Shown here: in pieces, positions 54,331-63,415 of the stretch | Position numbering within the stretch: position 1 is the first letter of the stretch | Layout of the letters: every line of letters starts with the position of its first letter | Assembly (NCBI GenBank): GCA_937995335.1 | Contig: CALKIH010000047.1 | Span: 1-64,000, forward strand | Length of the DNA: 64,000 nucleotides | Direction of reading: 5' to 3' | Origin: UBA2357 sp002344625 | GTDB taxonomy: Bacteria; Pseudomonadota; Gammaproteobacteria; Burkholderiales; Rhodocyclaceae | The notes under the pieces: generated by a model | The model's input: only the letters and a program-made list of their open reading frames with translations | The model's database searches: none | Told to the model about the DNA's origin: nothing | Made by a program: the position numbers and the translations under genes

Positions 54331-54977
54331 CGCCACTTCCCGGCCCGCTGAAGCTTGTTCTTGAGACCCGGTAAAGCGAAGCCGAGCGCGTATGCTTTGT
54401 GAGCATGCGCAAGAGCTTCGTCGTATCGCCCCAAATCGGCGTAAACAAGCCCCATGTTGTAGTGGAAGTTCGCGCCCGACTCCCCAAGTTTGGCCGCACC
54501 CTCCAGCATCTTCGCCGCCTCGGCCTTTCTCCCGGTCTGAGCAAGATAGATCCCGTTTGTCATCCGTACCTCGGCATCATCGGGGCGAAACCGAAGTGCG
54601 CGCTCGAACCAGCAATCAACGGAATACGTGGATCCCTTCGGGCTATTGGTCTTCTCACGCTGCGCGAGTCGCGACATTGCAAGCAAGGCGCGCGTGTGGT
54701 TCGGAAACGCTCTCAACGTATACGAGATGTCTCCGCCAATTCGGTTCGTACTCGCCCCCTTCCTCAAATTCTCGACGTCCGGAGTGAAGTGAAACCGCTC
54801 CACGATCGGAAGTTTATCTTTGTTGGTACGGTAGTCGTACGGGCCAAAAGTGTTTTCGAGCGGGCCGCAAACCGCAGGCCCGAGACTCTGAGCGAGCGCC
54901 GTCGGACTCATGGACAAAAACAGGGTCACAACGCCTGCCGTAAAACTTGCTCCACGCCATTTCCCGCACTTGTTCAT
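54312..54977 (-). CDS. Exported TPR protein of exosortase/EPS loci
   Basis: A 221-residue protein with a signal peptide (cleavage after SPTALA, about residue 29). A conserved-looking block GPYDYRTNKDKLPIVERFHFTP carries no known catalytic motif, and three or four TPR-like helix pairs follow (about 85-215: HTRALLAMSRLAQR, RPDDAEVRMTNGIYLAQTGR, FHYNMGLVYADLGRYDEAL). It is last in the minus-strand operon after the two hydrolases. It would act in the periplasm, probably as a scaffold; no function is established here. Confidence 0.8.
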   Translation of the reverse strand: MNKCGKWRGASFTAGVVTLFLSMSPTALAQSLGPAVCGPLENTFGPYDYRTNKDKLPIVERFHFTPDVENLRKGASTNRIGGDISYTLRAFPNHTRALLAMSRLAQREKTNSPKGSTYSVDCWFERALRFRPDDAEVRMTNGIYLAQTGRKAEAAKMLEGAAKLGESGANFHYNMGLVYADLGRYDEALAHAHKAYALGFALPGLKNKLQRAGKWRDAPAS

Positions 54978-54989
54978 GCCTTGCCCTCC

Positions 54990-55868
54990 TTACTCACCGT
55001 CCCTGATCAACCGCTGGTCCAACAGCCACTTCCAGGTTGCAAGAGCAACCGCGTCCCGACGCGCCGCACTCGAAAAAGTGTGATCCGCCGCCTCGAATCG
55101 GACCACCGCCATTCGCCGGCCCTGCATCAATCGTTGCCACTCGACACTGCCCGCGACAACGTCATCAAACTCTTTTGCGACGTAATCCCTACCGCTCAGA
55201 AAGACCGCAACGGGCAAATCGCGACGCGCCAGGGCAGCCAGCAACCGATCAGGCAGTGCTCCAACCGGTTTCGTTCCCGACGCAGGCACCGGTTTGAGTG
55301 GCACACTTCCCGATTTAACGACGTTGGCCCATAGGCTGGAGATCGAACCGAGCACCCCAACCCCGCCGGTGAAAAATTTCTTCCAGAAGCGGCGATCGAA
55401 GAGGCGCCCCAGATAATAGTGCTTAAGCATTGCCTTTGCCTTACCCGCCTCAGTCCGGACCCAAGGATTCAGGAGCACTAGGCCCGCAATGCGATCATCC
55501 ATCGGCGCACGAAAGCTCGCCGCCGAGGCACCGTCGCACAAGCCCCAAAGCACGACCTTCCTGACTTGAGGAACCTGGTCAACGAAGGCATCGATCGCAG
55601 CCGACACATCGTCGCCCACTGTTTCGAAATCTCTGGCCGAGCCAGAGGAATCCCCCATGCCTCGATAGTCAAACCGCATGCAGGCTACGCCCTGCCCGGC
55701 CAGAAAGCGCGCGAGCAAAGTAAACTGCCGGTGGCTTCCAGCACGATACTGCGGTCCCCCAACGATAATCAGGACTCCGACATCCGGAGGAGATTCAGGC
55801 GATGCGACGACCCCAATCAGGGTGTCTCCGGCGCAATCGAATACGAGCGCCTGCTCATTGATCGTCAT
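54990..55868 (-). CDS. Alpha/beta hydrolase 1, exosortase A-associated
   Basis: A 292-residue hydrolase of the hydr1_PEP group. The nucleophile elbow is GLCDGA with Cys111 in place of the usual serine, as in dienelactone hydrolase-type enzymes; ADHTFSS near the C-terminus offers the His and SGRDYVA the Asp of a triad. The ATG at 55868 overlaps the hydrolase 2 stop. It may release or transfer an acyl group from the ACP of this operon. The usual gene pair for this locus is complete. Confidence 0.88.
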   Translation of the reverse strand: MTINEQALVFDCAGDTLIGVVASPESPPDVGVLIIVGGPQYRAGSHRQFTLLARFLAGQGVACMRFDYRGMGDSSGSARDFETVGDDVSAAIDAFVDQVPQVRKVVLWGLCDGASAASFRAPMDDRIAGLVLLNPWVRTEAGKAKAMLKHYYLGRLFDRRFWKKFFTGGVGVLGSISSLWANVVKSGSVPLKPVPASGTKPVGALPDRLLAALARRDLPVAVFLSGRDYVAKEFDDVVAGSVEWQRLMQGRRMAVVRFEAADHTFSSAARRDAVALATWKWLLDQRLIRDGE

Positions 55869-56689
55869 GACACAAACCGGCCCAATGCCACTACCGAGCG
55901 CTCGATCAACGCCGGGCAAACTTCGATTTCCTGGGTTTGCCAGAACGCCGGTCCCGGCAACACTTCGGCCGCTACTACTTCGACACCCGTACTCCGCCAT
56001 TTTTCCAACGCGCTCGCAAGGGCCGGAGACAGCGTGAGGCGTTCACTCGAACCGACTTCGAAGATCGCCATGCCCGCGCATCTAGATGCCACGAAATCGA
56101 GATTCGTGGCTTCAAGCTCGGCAGCAAGTCTGGCAGCCACGGCATAACCGGCGATTTCCACTGCTTTACCGGCTCTGAAATCATCGCGTATTGCCGCGAT
56201 CTCCGAGCGTGCGTCGCTATCCTCGAGCATCTTGCTCACACCGCGGACTCTCATGAACTGATTGAAATGTTGACGCCCCCCCACCACCGGCTGCCACAGC
56301 AGGACCAGATGGGGCTCCTGCCTGCGCTTTAGCCAATCCGAGACAACCAACGCCCCAGCCCTCAGACCCCACAACACCACCGGTCCGCCGACTTCCGCCA
56401 CCAACCGCTCCACCCCCAAAGAAACGTCGTCCAGCCAACTCTGCCAGGAAGCATCACCGAAATCGCCGCTGCTATCGCCACAACCCTGCAAATCGATTTG
56501 AAGCACGGCCCAGCCATCGCGCGCAAAGGCTTCGGCGCCTAGAGCCACCATGCGTCGCGACTTGTTCATTTCTTCTGCAAAGGGATGAACATGAACCACG
56601 CTTCCGCGTGCGCGTCCCTTGGGTTGGGTCAGCACGCAGAACCGCTGACCACCCGACTCTGCCGGCAAATAAAATGCACTACGTCGCAT
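55865..56689 (-). CDS. Alpha/beta hydrolase-fold protein 2, exosortase A-associated
   Basis: A 274-residue protein of the hydr2_PEP group. The fold is recognisable (VVHVHPFAEEMNKSRR, LQIDLQGCGDSSGDF), but the elbow reads GLRAGA, with Arg110 where Ser, Cys or Asp should be, so ordinary hydrolysis is doubtful. The minus-strand ATG at 56689 is preceded by a GTG that adds one residue only. It is coupled to hydrolase 1 by a 4-base overlap and begins 15 bases after the ACP stop. Confidence 0.87.
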   Translation of the reverse strand: MRRSAFYLPAESGGQRFCVLTQPKGRARGSVVHVHPFAEEMNKSRRMVALGAEAFARDGWAVLQIDLQGCGDSSGDFGDASWQSWLDDVSLGVERLVAEVGGPVVLWGLRAGALVVSDWLKRRQEPHLVLLWQPVVGGRQHFNQFMRVRGVSKMLEDSDARSEIAAIRDDFRAGKAVEIAGYAVAARLAAELEATNLDFVASRCAGMAIFEVGSSERLTLSPALASALEKWRSTGVEVVAAEVLPGPAFWQTQEIEVCPALIERSVVALGRFVS

Positions 56690-56704
56690 CACCGATTCGC
56701 GCAG

Positions 56705-56974
56705 CTAGGCGAGCTTGCCATCGACGAATTCAACCAACGTGCGCACGGTCGCGAATGTCGCACCATCAATCTCGTCGTCGTCCACTACCAATCCGAATCT
56801 CTCCTCGAGCATGTTGATTACACCCACAACCGCCATGGAGTCGAGTTCCGGCAATGCGCCCAGCAAGGCGGTATCGAACTCGAATCCGTTGGCACGGCCA
56901 TTCAAGCTCAAGACTTCGTCAAGAATCGCAAGGACTTCCTGTTTTGTATCCAATGTGTCGCTCCGTCGTACCAT
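56705..56974 (-). CDS. Acyl carrier protein, exosortase A-associated
   Basis: An 89-residue acidic ACP. The phosphopantetheine site is Ser46 in LPELDSMAVVGV, on the normal helix II position, followed by FGLVVDDDEIDGATF. The ATG at 56974 gives a seven-residue basic lead; a TTG at 56953 (DTKQEV start) is an alternative of about 83 residues. It opens the operon ACP-hydrolase 2-hydrolase 1-TPR. With the ligase on the opposite strand it forms a loading-and-carrying pair. Confidence 0.88.
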   Translation of the reverse strand: MVRRSDTLDTKQEVLAILDEVLSLNGRANGFEFDTALLGALPELDSMAVVGVINMLEERFGLVVDDDEIDGATFATVRTLVEFVDGKLA

Positions 56975-57243
56975 CAAAATGGGACCGTCGCACGGTCCGA
57001 AAAGGTTTGCATTATAGGCGACACCCACGCGGCTCAGCCCAAGAACGCCCTGAAATGCGCGCAAAGTTCGTATTTGTTCACGGTCGCGCCTAACTCGGCA
57101 AGCTTAGGCGGTTTCTCAGCGCTTCCTCGGGAACGGGTGAGAACGAGATCGCGTGCAAGTCAAAGTTCTCGCAGGAGCCCATCGGGCCACTGTAATATCG
57201 GGTCCCGACAGCGGCACCGTGATGGATTCGAACTTTTCTTGTC
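56975..57243. promoter_or_regulatory. Divergent region between ACP operon and GNAT gene
   Basis: 269 bases, lower in G+C than the 5' part of the window. No gene is convincing on either strand. It must contain the promoter of the minus-strand ACP operon and the promoter of the plus-strand run; no clear consensus hexamers were identified. Confidence 0.4.
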
Positions 57244-57957
57244 ATGATTTCCGAAACGCTCAGAGCAACCTTCAGACAACTCGGCACCACCAACGGACTC
57301 CTGTACCTTCTGGGTAAGACGCTTCAGAGAATCAGCCGCGGCCGAGCAAGAATCATCCGCTACCACTTCGTTGCCCAACCGGTACCTGTGGGCGAAATCG
57401 CGAAACTGCGCCCGGCATCCAAGGTAGTCACCCGCTTCATCAGCCATGACGACCCTGTCGTCGCCCAGTTTCCCCGTCCCAGAAACGTCATAAACCGGCG
57501 CTTCAAAAGCGGCGCCGAATGTCTTGTAATCGAGTCTGACGGCGAGTTTGCAGGTTTCCTGTGGCTGGCTTACGACTGCTACGATGAAGATGAAGTACGA
57601 TGCCGCTACCGACTTGGCTGTCCAACAGCGCAAGCTTGGGATTACGACGTTTACATCGCCCCCCGATTCCGTATCGGCCGCAGTTTCGCAAGGCTATGGA
57701 CAGCGGCAAACGCACACCTTTCTGGGCAGGGCATCCACTGGAGCATCTCTCGAATCTCGGCATTCAACCCGGGCTCGCTCGCTGCACATCGATCCTTGGG
57801 TATTCAGGTCATTGGGGCTGCAACATTCATCTGTATCGGAACACTACAGCTTGGTGTGTTCAACTCGGCGCCGTTTATTCACCTGAGTCTTTCGCGCACA
57901 ACCATTCCGACCATCGACTTGCTCCCCCCCCCGACCACGCGCACACCGGTGTATTGA
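57244..57957 (+). CDS. GNAT-fold acyltransferase of the EPS locus
   Basis: A 237-residue protein with a probable GNAT domain in the middle: the core strand segment ECLVIESDGEFAGFLWLAY, then YDVYIAPRFRIGRSFARLW (the acetyl-CoA loop region) and ISAFNPGSLAAHRSLG, with the Asn and Leu pattern of the GNAT C-terminal arm. No secretion signal is seen. The acceptor is unknown; in an EPS cluster a nucleotide-sugar amine or protein is plausible. A run of nine C near the C-terminus (57924-57932) lies in LLPPPTT. Confidence 0.75.
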   Translation: MISETLRATFRQLGTTNGLLYLLGKTLQRISRGRARIIRYHFVAQPVPVGEIAKLRPASKVVTRFISHDDPVVAQFPRPRNVINRRFKSGAECLVIESDGEFAGFLWLAYDCYDEDEVRCRYRLGCPTAQAWDYDVYIAPRFRIGRSFARLWTAANAHLSGQGIHWSISRISAFNPGSLAAHRSLGIQVIGAATFICIGTLQLGVFNSAPFIHLSLSRTTIPTIDLLPPPTTRTPVY

Positions 57958-58125
57958 CCACGCAAAAATTGCAACCGAATGCAGGCAGTTGATGCAAGCG
58001 AGGCTGCATCGTGCAAGTATTGACCCAGTAAGTTTCATGACGCTCCGGCTCAGAGCCGAACGAGCAGCGATGGAACTGTCAGCAATTCGGGCGCAAGCAA
58101 ACCGCTCGGGAATGGAGGCGCGACA

Positions 58126-59829
58126 ATGTTCGACGCGAATCGCCGCAACGCACTCAAGACCCTTTCTGCACTAGCACTCTCGGCATGCGGTGGCGGAGGC
58201 TCGGACAATCCAGGCCCGCCTGCCGTGCCGCAGCCCACGCCGACACCAACACCGCCCTCAAGACCCACACCTTCCCCCGAGGGGAGCGTTCGGCAGTTCC
58301 GCACCTGGGACGCCGGCAGTGGTCCCTCCCGGAACTACTGGAGCCAGCATTTACGCCTCCGCTGGACAAACCCGAACACGGGAGACTGGACCGACGCCAA
58401 TGGCATTCCGCAAGGCGCGACCCCATTTGCATCGATTGAAGGCGTTACAGCCTCGGCCTGGCAGCAGTTCGACGCTACCGTACTCGTCAAGGAATGGCTT
58501 TCGAGCGGCCTCAACCGTGGCTTCATGCTCCGCATTGCGGGCAACCGCACACCGGTGATCCGATGGTCAGGCCGGCTCGGATCCAATCCACCCACGCTTG
58601 TCCTCAATCTCGCAAGTGCCCGCAGCGTCACCCTGCCTTGTGAAGCATTCTCGGGTTTTTCACCTTCGAGCACGCGCGGCCTCGACACTAGGCAAAGAGC
58701 TGGTACGAGCCAGAATCAAACCAACATCCTCCAGTTCGACCTGACCGGGGTCAGCGAGCAGGTGGTTTCCGCAACCGTTAACCTCTATTGCGAGTCAACC
58801 TCCGGATCGCCAATCCTAGAGGTATTCGAATGCAACCCGCCAGCATTTCAGCTCGGCGCGGAAGGCCAGCGCCCACTCATGGGCATCGCTGCGGAAATCG
58901 GCGAATCGGCTTTGTCTCAGCACCCGGACGTCATCCGTGCGGGCGACTTCTCCGACTTTACCCGTGGCGTCCTGCTCGATTCCGTCTCGCGAGCGCCTCA
59001 CTCCGCCAACGAGCAGCTACCGGATCCCGACGCCCCTGGAACCATGATGTTTCGCGGCTCGTTCACACCGAAAGGACGTGAATCATTCAGTGGCCGCGTC
59101 GAGACGATGCGGGCAAACCTCGCGGACTCGCTCAGACCTCCCGCTGTCGTCGAAGAGGAAATGTTCTGCCGGCTTTACATCTTCCTCGAAGAGGACTGGC
59201 GCTCCACTCGCGACGCAAACAAAATGGCCATCGGCTGGGATTTGCGAATGGGTTGGTGGAACGACGCCGGGCGCGGATACTGGCAATCCACGACCGGCAA
59301 TGGCGGCGCCCCCGGCACCGGCCTCAAGCTGTTCGCACCCGCCGGTAAGAATGGTGGCTCCCAAATGGCAGACCGTTGGGAGTATCAAGGCCACAGCATT
59401 CGAATGGAGGCCGGCATCGGTGTCGACGACGGCAATCCATACGAATCACTCAGACCGGTCGAATCCTACGTTTATCACCTGGACCAGCCCACGGGCTACG
59501 GACAGGTCTTTCGCCTTGGCAAGGCCGTCATACAACGTGGCCGCTGGCACTGCATAGAGCAACAAATACGCATCAACAGCATCACCGGCCCATTCGATCA
59601 ATACGGAAACGGCGAAGCCTTGCCCGACGGCGTACTCAGAACATGGGTGGATGGCATTCTAGTATCCGAAATCACCACGCTCAGATGGCGCCGACACCCG
59701 CAAATGGGCATCCAGGGTCCATGGATCAACTGGTACTACGGTGGCAAACAAGCGAGCGAAGTCACGATGCACTACCGTATGAACCATCTAGTGGTTGCCA
59801 GACGCTACATTGGACCACGCGTCGGCTGA
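58126..59829 (+). CDS. Tat-type lipoprotein with polysaccharide-lyase-14-like C-terminal domain
   Basis: A 567-residue exported protein. The N-terminus combines a twin-arginine-like NRRNALKTL with a lipobox LALSAC (Cys21), then a glycine run and a Pro/Thr-rich linker to about residue 55. A first beta-rich domain (about 60-230, with ILQFDLTGVSEQVVSATVNLY) may bind carbohydrate. The C-terminal region (about 310-560: FRGSFTPKGR, MAIGWDLRMGWW, DRWEYQGH, GVLRTWVDGILVSE, WINWYYGG) resembles the PL14/alginate-lyase-like jelly roll. GGAGG seven bases ahead sets the start. It could trim the locus' own polysaccharide. The lyase assignment is by pattern only. Confidence 0.72.
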   Translation: MFDANRRNALKTLSALALSACGGGGSDNPGPPAVPQPTPTPTPPSRPTPSPEGSVRQFRTWDAGSGPSRNYWSQHLRLRWTNPNTGDWTDANGIPQGATPFASIEGVTASAWQQFDATVLVKEWLSSGLNRGFMLRIAGNRTPVIRWSGRLGSNPPTLVLNLASARSVTLPCEAFSGFSPSSTRGLDTRQRAGTSQNQTNILQFDLTGVSEQVVSATVNLYCESTSGSPILEVFECNPPAFQLGAEGQRPLMGIAAEIGESALSQHPDVIRAGDFSDFTRGVLLDSVSRAPHSANEQLPDPDAPGTMMFRGSFTPKGRESFSGRVETMRANLADSLRPPAVVEEEMFCRLYIFLEEDWRSTRDANKMAIGWDLRMGWWNDAGRGYWQSTTGNGGAPGTGLKLFAPAGKNGGSQMADRWEYQGHSIRMEAGIGVDDGNPYESLRPVESYVYHLDQPTGYGQVFRLGKAVIQRGRWHCIEQQIRINSITGPFDQYGNGEALPDGVLRTWVDGILVSEITTLRWRRHPQMGIQGPWINWYYGGKQASEVTMHYRMNHLVVARRYIGPRVG

Positions 59830-59963
59830 GTAACGGTGTTGCAAGCAAGTCGACCAATTAAGCGGATGCCGAGAATGCCACGAACAATCGCCATCCATCG
59901 CGCTAGACTAGCAACCCTATTGTCAGCCCACGCGATCCCAACTTATCCGCACGCAATCGAACC

Positions 59964-60719
59964 ATGAATGGCAAGCTCATTCCCGTCCATCGGACGGGTT
60001 TTCGTATCGGTCTGATCACGTGCCTTGCCGGTAGCCTCTTGAGCGCAACAGCAGGGGCGGGATTCGCGTTTATGTACGATCGACACAATTCCCCTTCAGC
60101 AACCGAGCTCTACGCGGAAACCCACCGCGGCCACCTGCAACGCCTCGATGCAAATGCGAATCCGGGCCGTGTCGTGTTCTTAGGCAGCAGCACCTTTCAG
60201 GGACTCGACACTGCCGCAATCTCGCCTGTTGCGCTAAACCTCGGAATGGGCGGTGACACCCTATCGCGCATCACTGCACGAGCGCGGGACTATGGATCCA
60301 TTTCACAGGCTGGTGCGGTGATCATGAACATCGGTCTCAATGACATCATGCATACCTGCCGCGCGATCAGCGGTGAAGTCTTGCAAGCGCTTTTTGAGCT
60401 GATTCCCGAAAGCATGCCGCTGATGATCCTTGGAATTCAGGGCGTTTCGCCACGGCGCCACGGTGCCCGCTGCGGCGGAGGAGTCACCGGGCTGATCGCC
60501 GAAACAAACATGGCTTTGGCAAACCGATGCGCCCAGGCGCCGAACTGCCGCTTCGTCGCCAATCCCATCCCGGCGGATATCGACGCGATTGCCAGCCAAA
60601 CTCTACACGAACCGGACGGTATTCATCTGTCGCCGTCAGCCTACACAGAACTGAAACACCGCTTGAGGGACGCGCTGGCTGCGGCCGCGCCGAACCTCGC
60701 CCAGCCCGCCCAATCATGA
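59964..60719 (+). CDS. SGNH/GDSL-family hydrolase, membrane-anchored
   Basis: A 251-residue esterase-fold protein with an N-terminal hydrophobic segment (about 13-37) that would export it or anchor it in the inner membrane. The SGNH set is complete: block I FLGSSTFQG (Ser76), Gly in LGMGGDTL, NIGLND (Asn126), and DGIHLSPSAY with the catalytic His. The stop overlaps the acyltransferase-3 start, and such pairing is known from O-acetylating systems in which the two domains are fused. Confidence 0.85.
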   Translation: MNGKLIPVHRTGFRIGLITCLAGSLLSATAGAGFAFMYDRHNSPSATELYAETHRGHLQRLDANANPGRVVFLGSSTFQGLDTAAISPVALNLGMGGDTLSRITARARDYGSISQAGAVIMNIGLNDIMHTCRAISGEVLQALFELIPESMPLMILGIQGVSPRRHGARCGGGVTGLIAETNMALANRCAQAPNCRFVANPIPADIDAIASQTLHEPDGIHLSPSAYTELKHRLRDALAAAAPNLAQPAQS

Positions 60720-61843
60720 CCATACCAACCGCCAACACGCGGAATCATTCACTCGATGCCGCGCGAGGAATACTGATGATGCTCGGTATCCTGCTGCATA
60801 CCAGCAACATCTACTCGACCGAAGCATCGTGGATCGTTAGCGATTTCGAACGGCATCCGGTCTTCGATATTTTCGCGAACGCCATACATGTGTTCCGCAT
60901 GCCGGCCTTTTTCTGGATCTCAGGTTACTTTTGTGCACTCACTTTTCAGAAGAATGGCGCTTCGGGACTCATCGCAAAACGCTTCCCCAGACTCGCAATC
61001 CCTCTCCTCGTGACCTGGCTGTCGCTCAACGTACTCCAGGAGTTCGCACTAGCTGATATCAGAAATCAGGATCCGGTCAAGGCTGTACTCGACGGGGTAC
61101 CACTGTATCACTTGTGGTTCCTGCTCGATCTGATCCTGTATGTCGGCTTGGCGGCACTACTCATGCCGGCGCTGTCCCGCCTCAGTGTTTCGTGGGAAAG
61201 GCTTGAGCGCATCCCACTGCCCTTTCTACTGGTCGGCCTAGCGGGCCTATCGTTGTTGGTGAGCGAGATTGCGCGTGCCACCGGAATCGCATACGTCACC
61301 GCCTACGGACTCACTAGCCTGTATCGGCTTGCAAGTTACGCCCCCTTCTTCGCCATCGGAATGGTCATGTACTTTCAACCAGCCGTCCGGGGTCGATTCA
61401 TAGACACGCCCATGATGCTCGCGCTGGTCGCCATCCCCATCGCCTTGATCGTGAAACCTTTCGAGAGTGGCTACGGTTTCGCCATTGGCGAAGTTGCATT
61501 GCTTGTCGAATTGTTAATGGTTTGGACTTGCATTGGCGCGGCGCTTCACATCTTTCATCGTGCTTTCCAGCGTGACTCATGGCTGACGCGCTTTCTTAGC
61601 GACGCCAGCTACTCGATATTCTTGTTCCACCACGTATTGGTCGTCTTTCTCGGTGTCTTTTTCGCTGAGTTTGCACTCGGCTCCGGTATGAAATTCGTCA
61701 TCATCTCTTCCTTAACGCTTGCACTCACCATTGCAATACACCTGCTGCTCATCCATCGCTACTCGATCCTGAGTCTGGCGTTCAACGGCAAACCCCGCCC
61801 CCTCCTTGCTCGGACGAAAGAGCCTTCGATCGTCGAGTCTTGA
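60716..61843 (+). CDS. Acyltransferase-3 family membrane protein
   Basis: A 375-residue inner-membrane protein with about ten hydrophobic helices. The family features are the N-terminal RNHSLDAARGILMMLGILLHT (conserved His28), FRMPAFFWISGYF near residue 62 and the basic cytoplasmic loop after it. It would transfer acetyl or other short acyl groups across the membrane to a polysaccharide. It starts within the stop codon of the SGNH gene, so the two are produced together. Confidence 0.85.
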   Translation: MTIPTANTRNHSLDAARGILMMLGILLHTSNIYSTEASWIVSDFERHPVFDIFANAIHVFRMPAFFWISGYFCALTFQKNGASGLIAKRFPRLAIPLLVTWLSLNVLQEFALADIRNQDPVKAVLDGVPLYHLWFLLDLILYVGLAALLMPALSRLSVSWERLERIPLPFLLVGLAGLSLLVSEIARATGIAYVTAYGLTSLYRLASYAPFFAIGMVMYFQPAVRGRFIDTPMMLALVAIPIALIVKPFESGYGFAIGEVALLVELLMVWTCIGAALHIFHRAFQRDSWLTRFLSDASYSIFLFHHVLVVFLGVFFAEFALGSGMKFVIISSLTLALTIAIHLLLIHRYSILSLAFNGKPRPLLARTKEPSIVES

Positions 61844-61885
61844 CTTGCGTCTCAGAGCACACACATTTTCACCTAAAGGCTTCGC

Positions 61886-63337
61886 TTGAGTTCCGGTAAA
61901 ACAAGTGTAGTAAAGAGCGCATTTCTGACCATTTCGATGCGTTGGATCGATCGGCTGATCGGCTTGGCAAGCACGCTCATCCTGGCACGCATTCTTGTCC
62001 CCGCTGATTTTGGCATTATCGCGATGGCCTCGGTCGTCATCGGTCTGGCCGACGTACTGCTCGAGATGGGTGTGCATATCGCCTTACTGCAAAATAAGTC
62101 ACCGACACCGGCACACTACGATACGGCATGGACCGTACGTCTGATCCAGACCTCGATCATGACGGTCATCGTGGTGCTGGCCGCCCCGCTCGCTGCCATC
62201 TACTTCAACGAGCCACGCCTGACGCCGGTAATCCAGGTACTTGCACTCACTTTCGTGTTCGAGGGACTCGAGAACATCTGGATCATTTCGTTCCAGAAAG
62301 AGATGAAGTTCACCAAGGATTTTCGTTTCATGTTCATCAAGCGAGTCATGGGATTCTTGGTCACGATTACCCTGGCCTTCGCCACCGAGTCCTACTGGGC
62401 GCTGGTCGCTGGCAACCTTGCCGGTCGTTCCACCGGCGTGGCCCTCAGCTATATCATGCACACCAACCGCCCTCGCCTCTGCCTGAGCAAGTTTCGTGAG
62501 ATTTTCTCGGTATCGCAATGGGTCTTGGTACAAAGTATCGGCCGCTTCTTGAACACGCGTCTTCACACCTTCGTCGTCGGCGGACGTACGGATGCTGCCA
62601 CCATGGGTGCATATTCACTGGCGGGCCAGATCGCCGCCATGCCCTCTACCGAGTTGTTGGCGCCACTCAATCGCGTTCTTTTCCCCATGTTCGTCAAAGT
62701 CAAGGACGATCTTGAGGAACTGAAACGCGTATTCATGCTTGCCCAGGGCGTACAAACACTTATCGCGATACCAGCTGCGGTTGGCCTATGCCTGATTTCT
62801 CGAGAAACGATCATCATCCTGCTGGGCGAAAAATGGCTCCCTGCCGCACCGTTCGTCGAAGTCATCTCGCTACTGAGCGGACTCGCCGCCATCGTCGCCA
62901 GTGGCTCTTACCTGATGATTACGCTCGGAAAGATTAGGGTTTCAGCGATGTACTCGTGGATACAAGTGGTGCTGTTCGCGGTCATCGCGATCGGTATCGT
63001 CCCAGATGGTGATGCGATGGATGTGGTATGGCAACGCTTTGGTATTGCTTGCTTCGGCTTTCTGTTCTACGTTACTTTGATACTACGCTACCTTCCGACT
63101 CTTAAGTTAATTGACATTATTACCTCCGTCTGGCGACCTGTGGTCGGGGCACTGGCCATGGCCGGAGTCCTGAACTGGGCAAACGATACAGTCACTCTTG
63201 CCCCATTCGCTGCGCTTCTTGTGAAAGTCGGACTCGGTGCTACGACCTATGTCGCAACGGTCCTAACGCTTTGGAAGATCACTGGGTTGAACGAGGGTGC
63301 CGAAGCCTACGTGCTCAGAAAATTACGCAAGAAATGA
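61886..63337 (+). CDS. Wzx-like polysaccharide flippase (MOP superfamily)
   Basis: A 483-residue protein with about 12-14 transmembrane helices. The N-terminus (WIDRLIGLASTLILARILVP, ADFGIIAMASVVIGLADV) and the LFPMFVKVKDDLEELKRVF block fit oligosaccharide flippases of the Polysacc_synt type. It would move lipid-linked repeat units to the periplasm. The likely start is TTG at 61886 with AAAGG seven bases ahead; the first in-frame ATG is 61937 and would remove the conserved first residues. It lies in the EPS run after the acyltransferase. Confidence 0.85.
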   Translation: MSSGKTSVVKSAFLTISMRWIDRLIGLASTLILARILVPADFGIIAMASVVIGLADVLLEMGVHIALLQNKSPTPAHYDTAWTVRLIQTSIMTVIVVLAAPLAAIYFNEPRLTPVIQVLALTFVFEGLENIWIISFQKEMKFTKDFRFMFIKRVMGFLVTITLAFATESYWALVAGNLAGRSTGVALSYIMHTNRPRLCLSKFREIFSVSQWVLVQSIGRFLNTRLHTFVVGGRTDAATMGAYSLAGQIAAMPSTELLAPLNRVLFPMFVKVKDDLEELKRVFMLAQGVQTLIAIPAAVGLCLISRETIIILLGEKWLPAAPFVEVISLLSGLAAIVASGSYLMITLGKIRVSAMYSWIQVVLFAVIAIGIVPDGDAMDVVWQRFGIACFGFLFYVTLILRYLPTLKLIDIITSVWRPVVGALAMAGVLNWANDTVTLAPFAALLVKVGLGATTYVATVLTLWKITGLNEGAEAYVLRKLRKK

Positions 63338-63415
63338 TGCCCATCCTGCCACACGGTCCAGCAAAAAGACTGTCAATGCTCTGACATTCATAACCTCTCT
63401 TGGCCCAAGGAAGCG

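Noticed and set aside
57090..57293. Small minus-strand frame between ACP and the GNAT gene
   Set aside because: Overlaps the GNAT start and lacks motifs; treated as non-coding divergent region.
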